Source: Pseudoduganella umbonata (GTDB taxonomy: Bacteria; Pseudomonadota; Gammaproteobacteria; Burkholderiales; Burkholderiaceae_D). From it: a DNA stretch of 64,000 bases. The translations under genes were made by a program, and so were the position numbers. The notes under the pieces were generated by a model that saw only the letters and a program-made list of their open reading frames with translations, made no database searches and was not told the origin of the DNA. Location: assembly GCF_014192225.1 (NCBI RefSeq), contig NZ_JACHXS010000002.1, positions 310,001 to 374,000 of the forward strand, read 5' to 3'. This document shows, piece after piece, positions 30,183 to 39,841 of this stretch (the first letter of the stretch is position 1; every line of letters starts with the position of its first letter).

Positions 30183-30274
30183 GTGAGCTACGTTCAGTGA
30201 GCTACGTTCAGTGAGCTACGTTCAGTGAGCTACGTTCAGTGAGCAAGTGGGTGAGCAAGTGAGTGAGCAGGTTC
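30183..30274. repeat. Two abutting tandem repeats (4x14 bp, 3x12 bp)
   Basis: GTGAGCTACGTTCA occurs four times without change (30183-30238). It is followed by three 12-base units GTGAGCAAGTGG, GTGAGCAAGTGA and GTGAGCAGGTTC (30239-30274). They fill the short space between two PEP-CTERM genes, directly before the ribosome site of the gene ending at 29309. Confidence 0.92.
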
Positions 30275-30310
30275 GGGCAACGTCGGGTGGGCAAAGCCGG
30301 AGGGCAGCCT

Positions 30311-31180
30311 TTATCCGGCACGATGGCGGCGGCGCCCAAGCATGCCGATCAATCCCAATCCGCCCAGCAGCATGCCGTAGGTCGACGGTTCGGGCACGGC
30401 GGCCAGCACGGCAACGCCCTCGATAGTGGCGTTGGCGCCGAATACGCCAGACGTGCTGGCATCGCCCAGGTTGCTGAAACTTGCCGACAGCACACCGTTC
30501 CAGCTGTCGGATCCGCCTCCCGGAACGATGAGGGTTTGCTGTGCAATGTCTTCCAGCGGTGTCTCGGCGTCCGGCGCCATGCCACCGGCAAACAGTGTCA
30601 TCGTGACCGACGCGCTTTCGCTGATGCCTTGCCACGGGATCGCATTGGTCGTACCTGCGCTCATCGATGCATCCACCGAAAACACCACTTGGGTGTTGGC
30701 TGACAGCGTGAAGTCCAGCAGGCCGCTGGAACTGCCCGGCACGTTGGTAGAAGCCCAAAAGCGCGACCGTTGGCCCATGCCGCTGAGAGCGCTACCAGAC
30801 ATGCTGAGAGCGCTGAACCCGACGCCGCTGCTGGAGCCGGTCACACTGCTGGCCTGCATCGCCAGGTTGGTCTGCACGCTGTTGGCCACATTGGTGGACG
30901 GCCAGGCACCACTGTTGGCATAGGTCCTGTTTTGCGCACCGGGCCCGCTGAGGCTGTCGCCATAGTTCTGTGCCTCGCCCCTGATGAGGGCGCCGCCCAT
31001 GTAAATTGCCGGGTCCGGCAAGAACGATATGCTGGCGGCAATACCGTCGTTCGGGTCGAGGTCGATCACCGTCACGGTGACATTGCTGACGGTTAAGGAG
31101 CTGAACGCGTCAGCAAGTGCTGGAGCGGCTGCAACGGCCAGGAATGCAGCCAGCGCCGCACGGGAAACAACATAATTCAT
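30311..31180 (-). CDS. PEP-CTERM protein
   Basis: A 289-residue exported paralogue of the gene at 29309-30169. The signal peptide ends APALADA. The body contains VTVIDLDPNDGIAASISF and repeated Ser-rich segments. The tag is VPEPSTYGMLLGGLGLIGML then GRRRHRAG. ATG 31180 is fixed by AAGGAGGT just upstream; the longer frame adds only six residues. Likely anchored or released at the surface by an exosortase that is not in the window. Function unknown. Confidence 0.88.
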   Translation of the reverse strand: MNYVVSRAALAAFLAVAAAPALADAFSSLTVSNVTVTVIDLDPNDGIAASISFLPDPAIYMGGALIRGEAQNYGDSLSGPGAQNRTYANSGAWPSTNVANSVQTNLAMQASSVTGSSSGVGFSALSMSGSALSGMGQRSRFWASTNVPGSSSGLLDFTLSANTQVVFSVDASMSAGTTNAIPWQGISESASVTMTLFAGGMAPDAETPLEDIAQQTLIVPGGGSDSWNGVLSASFSNLGDASTSGVFGANATIEGVAVLAAVPEPSTYGMLLGGLGLIGMLGRRRHRAG

Positions 31181-31507
31181 TGAACCTCCTTGGGTTGTCA
31201 TTAAGCCAAATATGCTGTCGATCGACCAGCCTGTCTATACCGTTATGATTTTTTTGTTTTGGACAAGCGGTCAAAAATGCCGTGTTCCTGTCAATATTAA
31301 AGCCTCGTCTGCCGAGTGAAAATGCACCTTGAAATCCAGTTCCAACTTCCAGAAATCCGCCCAAAATGTCTGTCGCATTTTGTTGGAATTCTTTAACGCA
31401 TTATCTTTTTGCTCAAAATTTCACACTTTTCGCACCGCGGGATTGTTATATTCCACTGGCTGCTATTGCTCGGGAAGTAATGCAAACCACATGGGGAGAG
31501 TGCCGCA

Positions 31508-34500
31508 ATGAGGAAATGCAATCTGCGATATCGCCGTCTTTTTCAGCTGCTTATGGGAGCGCTACCACTGCTGGCAAGCGTCCAGGCGGCTCATGCCGGC
31601 GATGCGCGCCGCGCCTACATCGTCCAGCTGGCCGATCAGCCGGTCGCCAGTTATCGGGGCGGTGTCGACGGCCTCCGTGCAACCATCGTTGCGCCCGGCA
31701 AGCGCCTGGACACGTCCAGTCTGGCCGCTCGCCAGTATCGAAGCTTCCTCAGCAGGAAGCAGGACGAGGTCAAGGCGCTGCTGCCCGCAGCCACGGTCAC
31801 GCACCAGTACCAGGTGGTGTTCAACGGCTTCGCCGCACGCCTCACCGATGCCGAGGTGCGCACGCTGAAAGCCAGCGGCAAGACCCTGCGCATCGTGCCC
31901 GACCAGCGCCAGCGTGTGATCACCAACTACACCCCGGCCTTCCTCGGTCTCGACCAGCCGGGCGGCCTGTGGGAGCAGCTCGGCGGCCAGGAGCAGGCGG
32001 GCGAGGACATCATTGTCGGCGTGATCGATAGCGGGGTCTGGCCGGAAAACCTGTCGTATGCCGACCGGGTCGACGGAAATAGCCGGCCCACCTTCGACGA
32101 CGGCGGCACGCTGGCCTATGGCGCGCCGCCTGCGCGCTGGAAAGGGGCCTGCCAGGCTGGCGAAGGATTCGCGGAAGAGCACTGCAATAACAAGCTGATC
32201 GGTGCGCGTTACTTCAACGAAGGCTTCCGGGCCAGCGGCGACGTCATGCACTGGAGCGAATTCCAGTCGCCGCGCGATTCCGTGGGCGCCCCGGCGGGCA
32301 AAGGCGGGCATGGTACCCACACGGCGACCACGGCGGCCGGCAACGCCAACGTGCCCGCCGTCGCACCGGGCGGGGAAGTGGTGGCCGTCCGCAGCGGCAT
32401 GGCGCCGCGTGCACGCATCGCCGTGTACAAGGTCTGCTGGAGTTACCGGCCTTTCGGCGCCGAGGTGGCCGATGCCTGCTACGACAGCGACAGCGTCGCC
32501 GCCATCGAAGCGGCGGTGACGGACGGCGTGGACGTGCTGAACTACTCGATCACGGGCGGCATGAGTCCGCTGGAACCTCCCGAACAGGCGTTCCGGCAGG
32601 CGGTCGCCGCCGGCGTGTTCGTAGCCGCTGCCGGCGGCAACTTCGGTTTCACCAATAGCGTCAACCACATGGGCCCATGGCTTGCCACCGTGGCCGCCGC
32701 CACGCACGACCGCACGCGCACCGCCGCGGTGACGCTGGGCAGCGGCCAGGTGTTCCAGGGCCTTTCGCCCAACGGCAAGGCGCTGCCGGCAATGCCGCTC
32801 ATCCAGGCTGGCGCCGCCGCCGCGGCAGGGGCCGAAGGCTGGTCTGTCGAGCAATGCTTCCGCGCCGCTGACATGGACTCCGGCGCGGCGCAGCTCGACC
32901 CCGAGAAGGTGGCCGGCAAGATCGTCGCATGCTCGCGGGGCTACATCGATCCGATCAGGCAAGTGGAAGCGGTCAAGGCTGCCGGCGGCGCCGGCGTCAT
33001 CCTGCTGGACACCGGTTCGGGGCCGTCGCTCAACGTGTACAGCCTGCCGACGATCTACGTGACCCAGGCGGACGGCGAGGCAATCCTTGCTTACGCGGCC
33101 ACTCCCGGCGCCCGCGCCGCGATGTCGGCTAGCGAGCCGACGCCGATGCACGGCCCGGTAATCGCCGACTTTTCCTCGCGCGGCCCGAACGGTTTCGATC
33201 CTGGCGTGATGAAACCCGACATGGCCGCCCCGGGCGTCGATATCCTGGCCGGCATCGCACCCAGCCTGAGTGCGGCACAACGCAGTGCCGTCGTGGCTGG
33301 TACAGCCGGGCCCATCAGCGTTTCCGCATACATGTCAGGCACCTCGATGGCCGCGCCGCACGTGGCGGGCATCGCAGCGCTGCTGAAGCAGCGGCATGGC
33401 GACTGGTCGCCCGCCGCCATCAAGTCAGCCATGATGACCACCAGCCGCACCGTGCTGCCGACCGCGCTCGAAGGCGACCTGGACGGCACGCTGCCCTGGG
33501 GCCAGGGCGCCGGCCTGGTGGTGCCGAACGGTGCCGCCGACCCGGGCCTGGTGTATGACATCAGCCCCACGGACTACCAGCGGTACGTGTGCGGCGCCAG
33601 TGGCGAAGCCGCCGACTGCGGCCACGGCAGCCTGGCAGGCCATGCACTGAACCTTGCCTCGATCGCGCTGCCCGGCGTCGTCGGCAACCAGACGATCACC
33701 CGCCGGGTCACCAACGTCGGCGACACGGCATCGATCTACCATGCCAGCACCAGTCTCGACGGTTTCAATGTGACGGTCACGCCAGCCACGCTGCAGCTTG
33801 CGCCAGGCGAGACCGCGAGCTACACCGTCGGCCTGGTGCGCACCGATGCCGCGGATGGCGCCTGGAAGCTTGGCGAACTGGTGTGGGACGACGGCGAACA
33901 CAAGGTGCGCAGCCCGCTGCAGGCACGCTACAACAGCGGGGTGGCAGCGCCGGCGGTCATCGCCGCGACCAGTACCAGCGGCAACCGCCAGATCGACGTG
34001 CAGGCGGGCTTCGACGGTGTCATGACGGCAGCGCGAGGGGGCATGCGCGAGTACACCCGCCTGGCGCAGATCGTGACGCAGGTTGCCGCCGGCTCGATCG
34101 AATCGATGAACGACGTGGTGAATGCCTGCAAGGCACGAGGCCCGGGCGTGAAGGCCATATCGATCGGCATTCCGAAAAATACCGTCATCGCGCGTTTCGA
34201 GATCTCGAACCGCGACACCGAAGGCGGTGCGGACAATAACCTGGACCTGGCCGTGCTGAACCAGTACAACGACCTGGTCGGTTTCAGCGGCCACGCCGAC
34301 TCGAACGAAAGCGTCACGCTGCTTAATCCCGCCATGGGCATTGCGAAGATCTGCGTAGTGGGTTTCCAGCTCAAGAACGGCCGCAGCGCCAACTTCACGC
34401 TGTCGTATGCCACGGCGATACCGAACGATACACGGGGCAGCGTGAAGCTGGCGTTGCCGTCCTCCGTGCAGCAGGGCGGATCGTACCCGGTCGGTATCAG

Positions 34501-34660
34501 CTGGAGCGGCCTGGAACAGGGCAAGCGCTACCTCGGCGGCGTGCACATGGCTAACCCGGCCACCGGCGCCGGCACGGTCACGCAGCTCGACATCGATACG
34601 CGCGACGTGCCCCGCGAAACGCCGACGGGAGCATTCAACCGCATGCGCCTGGACCGCTAG
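31508..34660 (+). CDS. Exported S8 subtilase, cucumisin-like
   Basis: A 1050-residue serine protease. A signal peptide ends AAHA, and an inhibitor I9-type propeptide follows (RAYIVQLADQPVASYRG, FNGFAARLTDAEVRTL). The S8 domain has Asp174 in GVIDSGVWPE, His268 in GGHGTHTAT and Ser613 in MSGTSMAAPHVAG. A PA domain is inserted between His and Ser, as in plant cucumisin-like enzymes. A fibronectin-type region (TRRVTNVGDTASIY) and a C-terminal beta-rich region follow. It has no PEP-CTERM tag, so it is probably secreted. It probably degrades external protein. Confidence 0.92.
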   Translation: MRKCNLRYRRLFQLLMGALPLLASVQAAHAGDARRAYIVQLADQPVASYRGGVDGLRATIVAPGKRLDTSSLAARQYRSFLSRKQDEVKALLPAATVTHQYQVVFNGFAARLTDAEVRTLKASGKTLRIVPDQRQRVITNYTPAFLGLDQPGGLWEQLGGQEQAGEDIIVGVIDSGVWPENLSYADRVDGNSRPTFDDGGTLAYGAPPARWKGACQAGEGFAEEHCNNKLIGARYFNEGFRASGDVMHWSEFQSPRDSVGAPAGKGGHGTHTATTAAGNANVPAVAPGGEVVAVRSGMAPRARIAVYKVCWSYRPFGAEVADACYDSDSVAAIEAAVTDGVDVLNYSITGGMSPLEPPEQAFRQAVAAGVFVAAAGGNFGFTNSVNHMGPWLATVAAATHDRTRTAAVTLGSGQVFQGLSPNGKALPAMPLIQAGAAAAAGAEGWSVEQCFRAADMDSGAAQLDPEKVAGKIVACSRGYIDPIRQVEAVKAAGGAGVILLDTGSGPSLNVYSLPTIYVTQADGEAILAYAATPGARAAMSASEPTPMHGPVIADFSSRGPNGFDPGVMKPDMAAPGVDILAGIAPSLSAAQRSAVVAGTAGPISVSAYMSGTSMAAPHVAGIAALLKQRHGDWSPAAIKSAMMTTSRTVLPTALEGDLDGTLPWGQGAGLVVPNGAADPGLVYDISPTDYQRYVCGASGEAADCGHGSLAGHALNLASIALPGVVGNQTITRRVTNVGDTASIYHASTSLDGFNVTVTPATLQLAPGETASYTVGLVRTDAADGAWKLGELVWDDGEHKVRSPLQARYNSGVAAPAVIAATSTSGNRQIDVQAGFDGVMTAARGGMREYTRLAQIVTQVAAGSIESMNDVVNACKARGPGVKAISIGIPKNTVIARFEISNRDTEGGADNNLDLAVLNQYNDLVGFSGHADSNESVTLLNPAMGIAKICVVGFQLKNGRSANFTLSYATAIPNDTRGSVKLALPSSVQQGGSYPVGISWSGLEQGKRYLGGVHMANPATGAGTVTQLDIDTRDVPRETPTGAFNRMRLDR

Positions 34661-35491
34661 GCGATCGATCCTGTTCACCCGGCGACGCTCGTGCAGGTCG
34701 CCGGCACCGGTTTCTGCCCGGTAGCCGCGCGATGACTAGCCGGATTGCCGGTCGGTCGATTCCCGCTCTGGCATGGCAAGGCATGCAGGGCGCCGCCGCC
34801 GATTCTCGAGGGACCCCAGCAAGACGCGCTCGCGGACATCGGCCGGGATTCCTTCCCGCAGCATCAAAAGATCGGCACGTTCGATGCCGGCCGCCGGCGA
34901 AATCCAGTGGACCGCCGCGTGCACGATGGCTGCCCTGATCGTGTCTTTGCGTCTGCAGATGCCTTCGTACTTGCTCATCGATAGCACTCGGTTGTTGACC
35001 GTTGGCACATCGACGGCACAACGATCTTACGCTTGACCGATTGCTTTACTGTTGTTCGTGAATCGTTTATTTCACAGGCGATACATATTTGATATGCATG
35101 AACTTCGTACCACGAACGTTTCCAGTGTCAACAATTCTCCGCAATCGAGCCGCACGGCCAGCGCAAGTACGAAGATTCGCCATCCGCGCCATCTCATATC
35201 CGGTACCTTTCCACCCTCCTTTTCAGGCAGCATGAATTTGGAAGCAGCCTGGTCATAATCGTTCCCGAGCGCCAGGCGTGGTCCGGGGCATTCAGCACCA
35301 GCAGCCGAATGACCCGCAAGACAGACCTTGCCCAGTTACCCGTTGCCCGGATCCGATGCCAGGCAGACCTGCTGCGTCGGTACTGCGGGATCGAACGGGC
35401 GTAACGACCACGTGAGGCTGGCGGTCGTCCATTGCATACGCTTCAACGCCGCGTGTCGTGGACCGCTCACCCAACCATCAGGAGATCCCGA
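34661..35491. other. Long intergenic region
   Basis: 831 bases between the subtilase and the DUF305 gene. A GC hairpin (CCGGCGAC at 34679-34686 with its complement at 34697-34704) may end the subtilase transcript. The part at 35030-35270 is AT-richer. A possible small minus-strand gene lies at 34736-34978. I see no other credible feature. Confidence 0.5.
34736..34978 (-). CDS. Possible small protein, doubtful
   Basis: An 80-residue frame starting MSKYEGICRRKDTIRAAIVH, basic and without signal peptide or membrane segment. No ribosome site is visible before ATG 34978 and I recognise no family. It is listed because the surrounding 830 bases lack any gene and the N-terminal half looks protein-like. 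It may be a chance frame or a decayed gene. Confidence 0.25.
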   Translation of the reverse strand: MSKYEGICRRKDTIRAAIVHAAVHWISPAAGIERADLLMLREGIPADVRERVLLGSLENRRRRPACLAMPERESTDRQSG

Positions 35492-35944
35492 ATGACGAAA
35501 ACCAGGACGGCCGGTCGAGTACCGGTCGCGAGGAACAGGCGGGGCAGGGCGATGGCCCTGATCGCGCTCTGTTTCGCCGGCAGCACCTACGCGCACGACG
35601 CGCATCAGCACAGCCACGGAAGCCAAGGCGACCGGCAGGATTTGCCTGCTGCGTTCATCGCCAGCAGTGACAGACCGTTTGCGCATTTGATGGACGAGGC
35701 GATGGCGATCATGGAACGCGACATGCAGGCGGCGCCGATGAATGGCCAGCCGGAACACGACTTCGTCACCATGATGCTGCCCCATCACCAGGGAGCGATC
35801 GACATGGCCAAGGCGGTGCTGCTCAAGACGCGCGACCCGGCACTGCGCAATCTCGCGCTCGGTATCGTCGCCGAGCAGCAGAACGAAATCAATGTGATGC
35901 GGGCCTGGCTGGCGCGTCACCCCGACGACAAGGAAAAACGATGA
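35492..35944 (+). CDS. DUF305 protein
   Basis: A 150-residue exported protein. A basic N-terminus and hydrophobic stretch (AMALIALCFAGSTYA) precede a His-rich segment HDAHQHSHGSQGD. The DUF305 domain follows, with ERDMQAAPM, DFVTMMLPHHQGAIDMAKAVL and EQQNEINVMRAWL. DUF305 is a ferritin-like four-helix domain often encoded near metal-handling or copper-resistance genes. AGGAGA precedes ATG 35492. Its stop overlaps the start of the beta-propeller gene, so the two act together. The His-rich leader suggests metal binding. Confidence 0.9.
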   Translation: MTKTRTAGRVPVARNRRGRAMALIALCFAGSTYAHDAHQHSHGSQGDRQDLPAAFIASSDRPFAHLMDEAMAIMERDMQAAPMNGQPEHDFVTMMLPHHQGAIDMAKAVLLKTRDPALRNLALGIVAEQQNEINVMRAWLARHPDDKEKR

Positions 35945-37320
35945 AGATCCCGCGCTCGCTTATCCTGGCAGGCCTTCTTGGCGCGAACCAGCTTGCACTG
36001 GCGCTTCCGTCTGCGACCGACAGGGTCTATACCGCGGACCAGAACAGCAATACGGTGTCGGTGTTCGATCCGTCGACCAACCAGCTGCTCGGCCAGATTG
36101 TTCTCGGCAATCCGCGCCCGGATGTGCTGTCGCCGCTGTATCGCGGCGAAATCAATGTGCACGGCATGGGCTTTTCCCCGGACCACAAGACGCTGGCGGT
36201 CATCTCGAACGGCTCGAATTCGGTCACGTTCATCGATACCGCGACCAACAAGGTGAAAGGTAAAACCTATGTCGGACGATCGCCTCACGAAGGATTCTTT
36301 ACCGCCGACGGCAAGGAAGTGTGGGTCGTGGTCCGTGGCGAGGATTACATTTCCGTCATCGATCCTGCCACCTTCCGGGAGACACGCCGCATTCCGACGT
36401 CGGTCGGGCCGGGCATGGTGCAATTCATGCCGGACGGGAAGCTCGCTTTTGCGGTGTCCAGTTTCACGCCCCAGGTGGACGTGATCGACGTCAAGGCGCA
36501 CAAGGTCGTCAAGTCCATCCCGGTGGCCAGTCCATTTTCTCCGTTCCTGCAGTTCACGCCGGATTTCAAGGAAGTCTGGATGACGCACAAGGATGTCGGC
36601 AAGGTCACCCGTATCGATACGCGCACGCTGGCGGTGACCGGTGTCATCGACACCGGCTTCATCACGAACCACCTGGCGTTCGCCCAGGTGAATGGCAAGC
36701 CCCTGGCGTACGTCACCGTCGGTGGAGAGAATGCCGTCAAGGTGTACTCGACAGGACCGGCCGCCACGCTGGTGGCCACGATTCCGACGGGCGCTTTGCC
36801 GCACGGGATCTGGGCATCCGACGACGGCACCCGGCTGTACGTGGGACTGGAAAACGGCGATGGCGTCGAAGTGATCGACACGGCGTCGAATCGCGTGATT
36901 GCCCGCATGGGCGGAGGGCAGGCGCCGCAAGCCCTGGTCTACCTGTCGGACGTCGCCCTGCCGGGCAGTGCCGACAACCTGGCGAAACGGGTCAACCAGG
37001 ATTCCACGCCACTGAGCCTGAAGGCGCCGAAGGGGCAGGGGCGCGGGCTGGTCGTGGCGCGCCAGCTTGGTGTGCTCGACGCACTGGAGGTGTCGCTGTT
37101 CAAACTGAAACCGGATACCCGGTACAGCGTGTATCTGGGCACGACACAGGCCGGTGCCCTGCGTACGGATGCAAAAGGTGCGGCGAACGGCACGATGATC
37201 GGACCGTTGCGGACATTTGCCCAGGTCGAGGCGGCACAGGCCGCTCCCGCCACGGCACGCATCCTGGTCATGGAGGGAGACAAGGGCCCGGATGAAGCCA
37301 CGGCGGTCCTGGTGAACTGA
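35941..37320 (+). CDS. Exported YVTN/YncE-type beta-propeller protein
   Basis: A 459-residue protein with signal peptide (MKIPRSLILAGLLGANQLALA) and at least seven YVTN-type repeats, for example VYTADQNSNTVSVFDPSTNQ, LAVISNGSNSVTFIDTATNK, VWVVVRGEDYISVIDPATF and LYVGLENGDGVEVIDTASNR. A ~100-residue C-terminal domain (SLFKLKPDTRYSVYLG) is appended. YncE-like propellers are periplasmic and often bind partners or ligands. The four-base overlap with the DUF305 gene marks a conserved-looking pair. The exact role is unknown. Confidence 0.88.
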   Translation: MKIPRSLILAGLLGANQLALALPSATDRVYTADQNSNTVSVFDPSTNQLLGQIVLGNPRPDVLSPLYRGEINVHGMGFSPDHKTLAVISNGSNSVTFIDTATNKVKGKTYVGRSPHEGFFTADGKEVWVVVRGEDYISVIDPATFRETRRIPTSVGPGMVQFMPDGKLAFAVSSFTPQVDVIDVKAHKVVKSIPVASPFSPFLQFTPDFKEVWMTHKDVGKVTRIDTRTLAVTGVIDTGFITNHLAFAQVNGKPLAYVTVGGENAVKVYSTGPAATLVATIPTGALPHGIWASDDGTRLYVGLENGDGVEVIDTASNRVIARMGGGQAPQALVYLSDVALPGSADNLAKRVNQDSTPLSLKAPKGQGRGLVVARQLGVLDALEVSLFKLKPDTRYSVYLGTTQAGALRTDAKGAANGTMIGPLRTFAQVEAAQAAPATARILVMEGDKGPDEATAVLVN

Positions 37321-37373
37321 GCAACGGCATGTGCAACGGCGAAGCGCCGCGATGGCGCTTTGCTATCTGGTCG

Positions 37374-37904
37374 TCATGCACCCAGCGAGTTGGCCCACGC
37401 CGCGGCATGGCCGTCGGCCAGGGCAGGCGCTTGCAGGAATTCAAGGGTGACCCCGTCCTGGCCACGGACATACACGATCCGCAGGCCATCCCGCGAACCG
37501 CCCCGAACCGTCTGTGGTTCGCCAAGCCGCAACCAGCCGGCTGCCTCCACCTTCGCGAGCACGCTGTCGAGATTGTCCACCATGTATGCCAGGTGCACCG
37601 AGCCGACATCGCAGGAGCGCGGCTTCAGCACCTGGCGGCCGGACGGCGCGTGATACTCCAGAAGCTCGATCAGGGAGCCGTCCGGCCCCTCGACCATCGC
37701 CAGGGTCAGGTCGGCGCCGTCAACGCCAACGACCTGCTCGAGGAAATCCGAGGTCTCGTAATGCGTCTGCGCGACGAAACGAAAACCCAGTACGTCCACC
37801 CAGAAGTGCAATGCTTCCGTGAGCGACGGAACCGTGATCCCGACGTGATCCGCGCGACGGAACGCTGCCATGGGCGGCGTCGGTCCGGATCGGCCAGGCG
37901 GCAT
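37374..37904 (-). CDS. VOC (glyoxalase-fold) protein
   Basis: A 176-residue protein of the vicinal oxygen chelate superfamily. It has FRRADHVGITVPSLTEALHFWVDVLGF, a second repeat beginning VHLAYMVDNLDSVLAKVEAAG, and metal-site His/Glu residues in DHVGI, LIELLEY, VHLAYMV and VTLEFLQ. A lyase, dioxygenase or isomerase role is possible. The chosen ATG 37904 overlaps the hydrolase stop as TGATG; MAAFRRADHV at 37871 is an alternative. Co-transcribed with the upstream alpha/beta hydrolase. Confidence 0.87.
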   Translation of the reverse strand: MPPGRSGPTPPMAAFRRADHVGITVPSLTEALHFWVDVLGFRFVAQTHYETSDFLEQVVGVDGADLTLAMVEGPDGSLIELLEYHAPSGRQVLKPRSCDVGSVHLAYMVDNLDSVLAKVEAAGWLRLGEPQTVRGGSRDGLRIVYVRGQDGVTLEFLQAPALADGHAAAWANSLGA

Positions 37905-38758
37905 CACTGCACCGCTCCGTGCCTGGCCCAGAACGCCGTCAATTGCTCGCGGATGAAGTCGGTCTTTTCCTCGAACACCCAGTGGCCGCACTCGTCGATG
38001 ACGCCGCCTTCCGCCGACTCGGCGATGGCTTTCGCGCTCAGGTAGCAATGATCGCCGAACGAGGCACGGCCGGCCCACGCCAGCATCGGCACCTTCAGCT
38101 TCTGCCTGGCCAGTTCGGCGGTCTGCTCCGCCATCTGCGGTATGTAGCCGTAATGATTCAGGCTGGCGCGCAGGTTGCCGGGCTGGCGCATCTGCATGGC
38201 ATATCCCTGCACGTCCTCCTCGGGAATCGCGGCCGGGTTGTAGGCGAAGTCGCGGAAGAAGTGCCGCAGGTACTGCTCTTCCTTTCCTTCGACCAGGAAG
38301 CGGGTGACATCCATGTTCATGTGCATGCCCAGGTGCCAGTAGGCGACCCGTGGATCGACATAGCCCGGGTAGTCGAGGCCGAAAAACGGTGTCTCGATCG
38401 TGGCAAGCGACAGCGCCCGGCCCTGCGCCAGGTAGGCCAGTGCGACGGAGGGCGGGCCGCCGAGATCATGGCTGAGGATGTGGAAACGGTCGACGCCCTC
38501 GACGGCCAGCAGGTCGAGCATGTCCCGGGCGATGGTGCGGGGTTCGTACCCGTCGTACGGCTTGTCGCTGTCGGCGAACCCGCGCAGGTCCGGGGCGATG
38601 AAGCTATATCGATCGAGCAGGCCTTCCATTACCGGCAGGAACTCGCGGTGATTCTGCGGCCACCCATGCATGCATAATATCGCCGGGCCTTTACCGGCCG
38701 TGACATAGTGCAGTGAAATGCCATTCACGGTTGCGCGTTTGTGATGTAGTTCGATCAT
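37904..38758 (-). CDS. Alpha/beta hydrolase, epoxide hydrolase-like
   Basis: A 284-residue hydrolase. It has an oxyanion HGWPQNHREFLPVM, nucleophile Asp98 in LSHDLGGPP, and His259 in IDECGHWVFEE. Asp rather than Ser as nucleophile points to the epoxide hydrolase/dehalogenase branch. The substrate is unknown. ATG 38758 follows AAGGAA; the longer frame upstream is not family-like. Forms an operon with the VOC gene, suggesting detoxification or breakdown of a small organic compound. Confidence 0.9.
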   Translation of the reverse strand: MIELHHKRATVNGISLHYVTAGKGPAILCMHGWPQNHREFLPVMEGLLDRYSFIAPDLRGFADSDKPYDGYEPRTIARDMLDLLAVEGVDRFHILSHDLGGPPSVALAYLAQGRALSLATIETPFFGLDYPGYVDPRVAYWHLGMHMNMDVTRFLVEGKEEQYLRHFFRDFAYNPAAIPEEDVQGYAMQMRQPGNLRASLNHYGYIPQMAEQTAELARQKLKVPMLAWAGRASFGDHCYLSAKAIAESAEGGVIDECGHWVFEEKTDFIREQLTAFWARHGAVQ

Positions 38759-39021
38759 GACGTTCCTTGGTGGACGATAGAAGTAGGAATGAATGGCAGA
38801 GCGGTCTGATGTGCCTGCTATTTCCAACTTACTGCGTCCCGATGATCGAAACAATGCGCCTGGCGTTCCTTTTAGTTATGCCCTGGCGGAATGAATGCGG
38901 CTGTCCATTCCGGGCTCTGCCAAAGGAGATAATCCCCATTCCACCTTGGGGCGGAGAATATCCACTGCGCTGTCGATAAATAGCCTGTCCAGGCCGGCAT
39001 GCCTGAACGATGCTGCGAAAG

Positions 39022-39663
39022 TCACCTGCTGCGCTGGCGCAAGTCGATTATCCCGCGCTCGACTGCAAGCATTACCGCATGGGTCCTGTCATTTGCATCC
39101 ATCTTTGCAAGGATGCTCTTCATATGGACCTTGACGGTCGACTCGGAAATGCCCAGTTGAATCCCGATCAGCTTGTTTGTCTTGCCAAATGCCGCCAGTT
39201 CGAGCACTTGAACTTCGCGTTGTGACAGCGCATCGGCGTGCATATGATCGGCCATCGCAACCGCGACCAGGGGAGCGATACAGCGCCCTCCGCCATGGAC
39301 TGTGCGAATGGCATTGGCAAGGTCTTCGCTGACTTTACTCTTCAGCATGTAGCCGGCAGCGCCTGCCTTGATCGCGCGCATGGCATGAACATCGCCTTCG
39401 AACGTGGTCAGCACGATGACGCGGGTAGCGGGGCAGTCACGCCGGATCAGGGCAGTCGCTTCGATGCCGTTCATCTCCGGCATCTGGATGTCCATGATGA
39501 CGACATCGGGCTTCAGCAGGTGGCAACGGGCCAATGCCTCTCTCCCGGTGTTGGCTTCAGCCACGATGCTGATGCCTTCTTCGCCCTCGAGGATAGACGT
39601 GAGTCCCTGCCTGAACAACGGGTGGTCGTCGACAACCAGGACCGAAATTAAGTTTGTTGACAT
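39022..39663 (-). CDS. NarL/FixJ-family response regulator
   Basis: A 213-residue regulator with a receiver domain (Asp58 in VVIMDIQMPEMNG, VLTTFEGD, Lys in YMLKSKVSE) and a LuxR-type HTH (LSQREVQVLELAAFGKTNKL, GISESTVKVHMKSILAKM). No kinase is adjacent. The propeller kinases at 50013 and 53057 carry the HisKA_3 type that usually pairs with NarL-family regulators and could be partners. Those are 10 kb away, so this is only a possibility. Confidence 0.93.
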   Translation of the reverse strand: MSTNLISVLVVDDHPLFRQGLTSILEGEEGISIVAEANTGREALARCHLLKPDVVIMDIQMPEMNGIEATALIRRDCPATRVIVLTTFEGDVHAMRAIKAGAAGYMLKSKVSEDLANAIRTVHGGGRCIAPLVAVAMADHMHADALSQREVQVLELAAFGKTNKLIGIQLGISESTVKVHMKSILAKMDANDRTHAVMLAVERGIIDLRQRSR

Positions 39664-39841
39664 CTCGCCTGTCGGAATAAATAGAAAGTTCGATCTGAAC
39701 CATTATACGGTGCAATAGATAGCGCTCCCACTTTGCATGCCTCTATTTGGGTATTTTGAACCTGCTGCTGATAGTGATTCGAAATTATTGACTCGAAGAT
39801 ACGATTGAAGCTCTGGATCGAGTTATCAAAGGGGTAAACGG

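Noticed and set aside
35097..35258. Short plus-strand frame starting MHELRTTNVSS
   Set aside because: No ribosome site, no codon bias matching the genome, and no recognisable motif.
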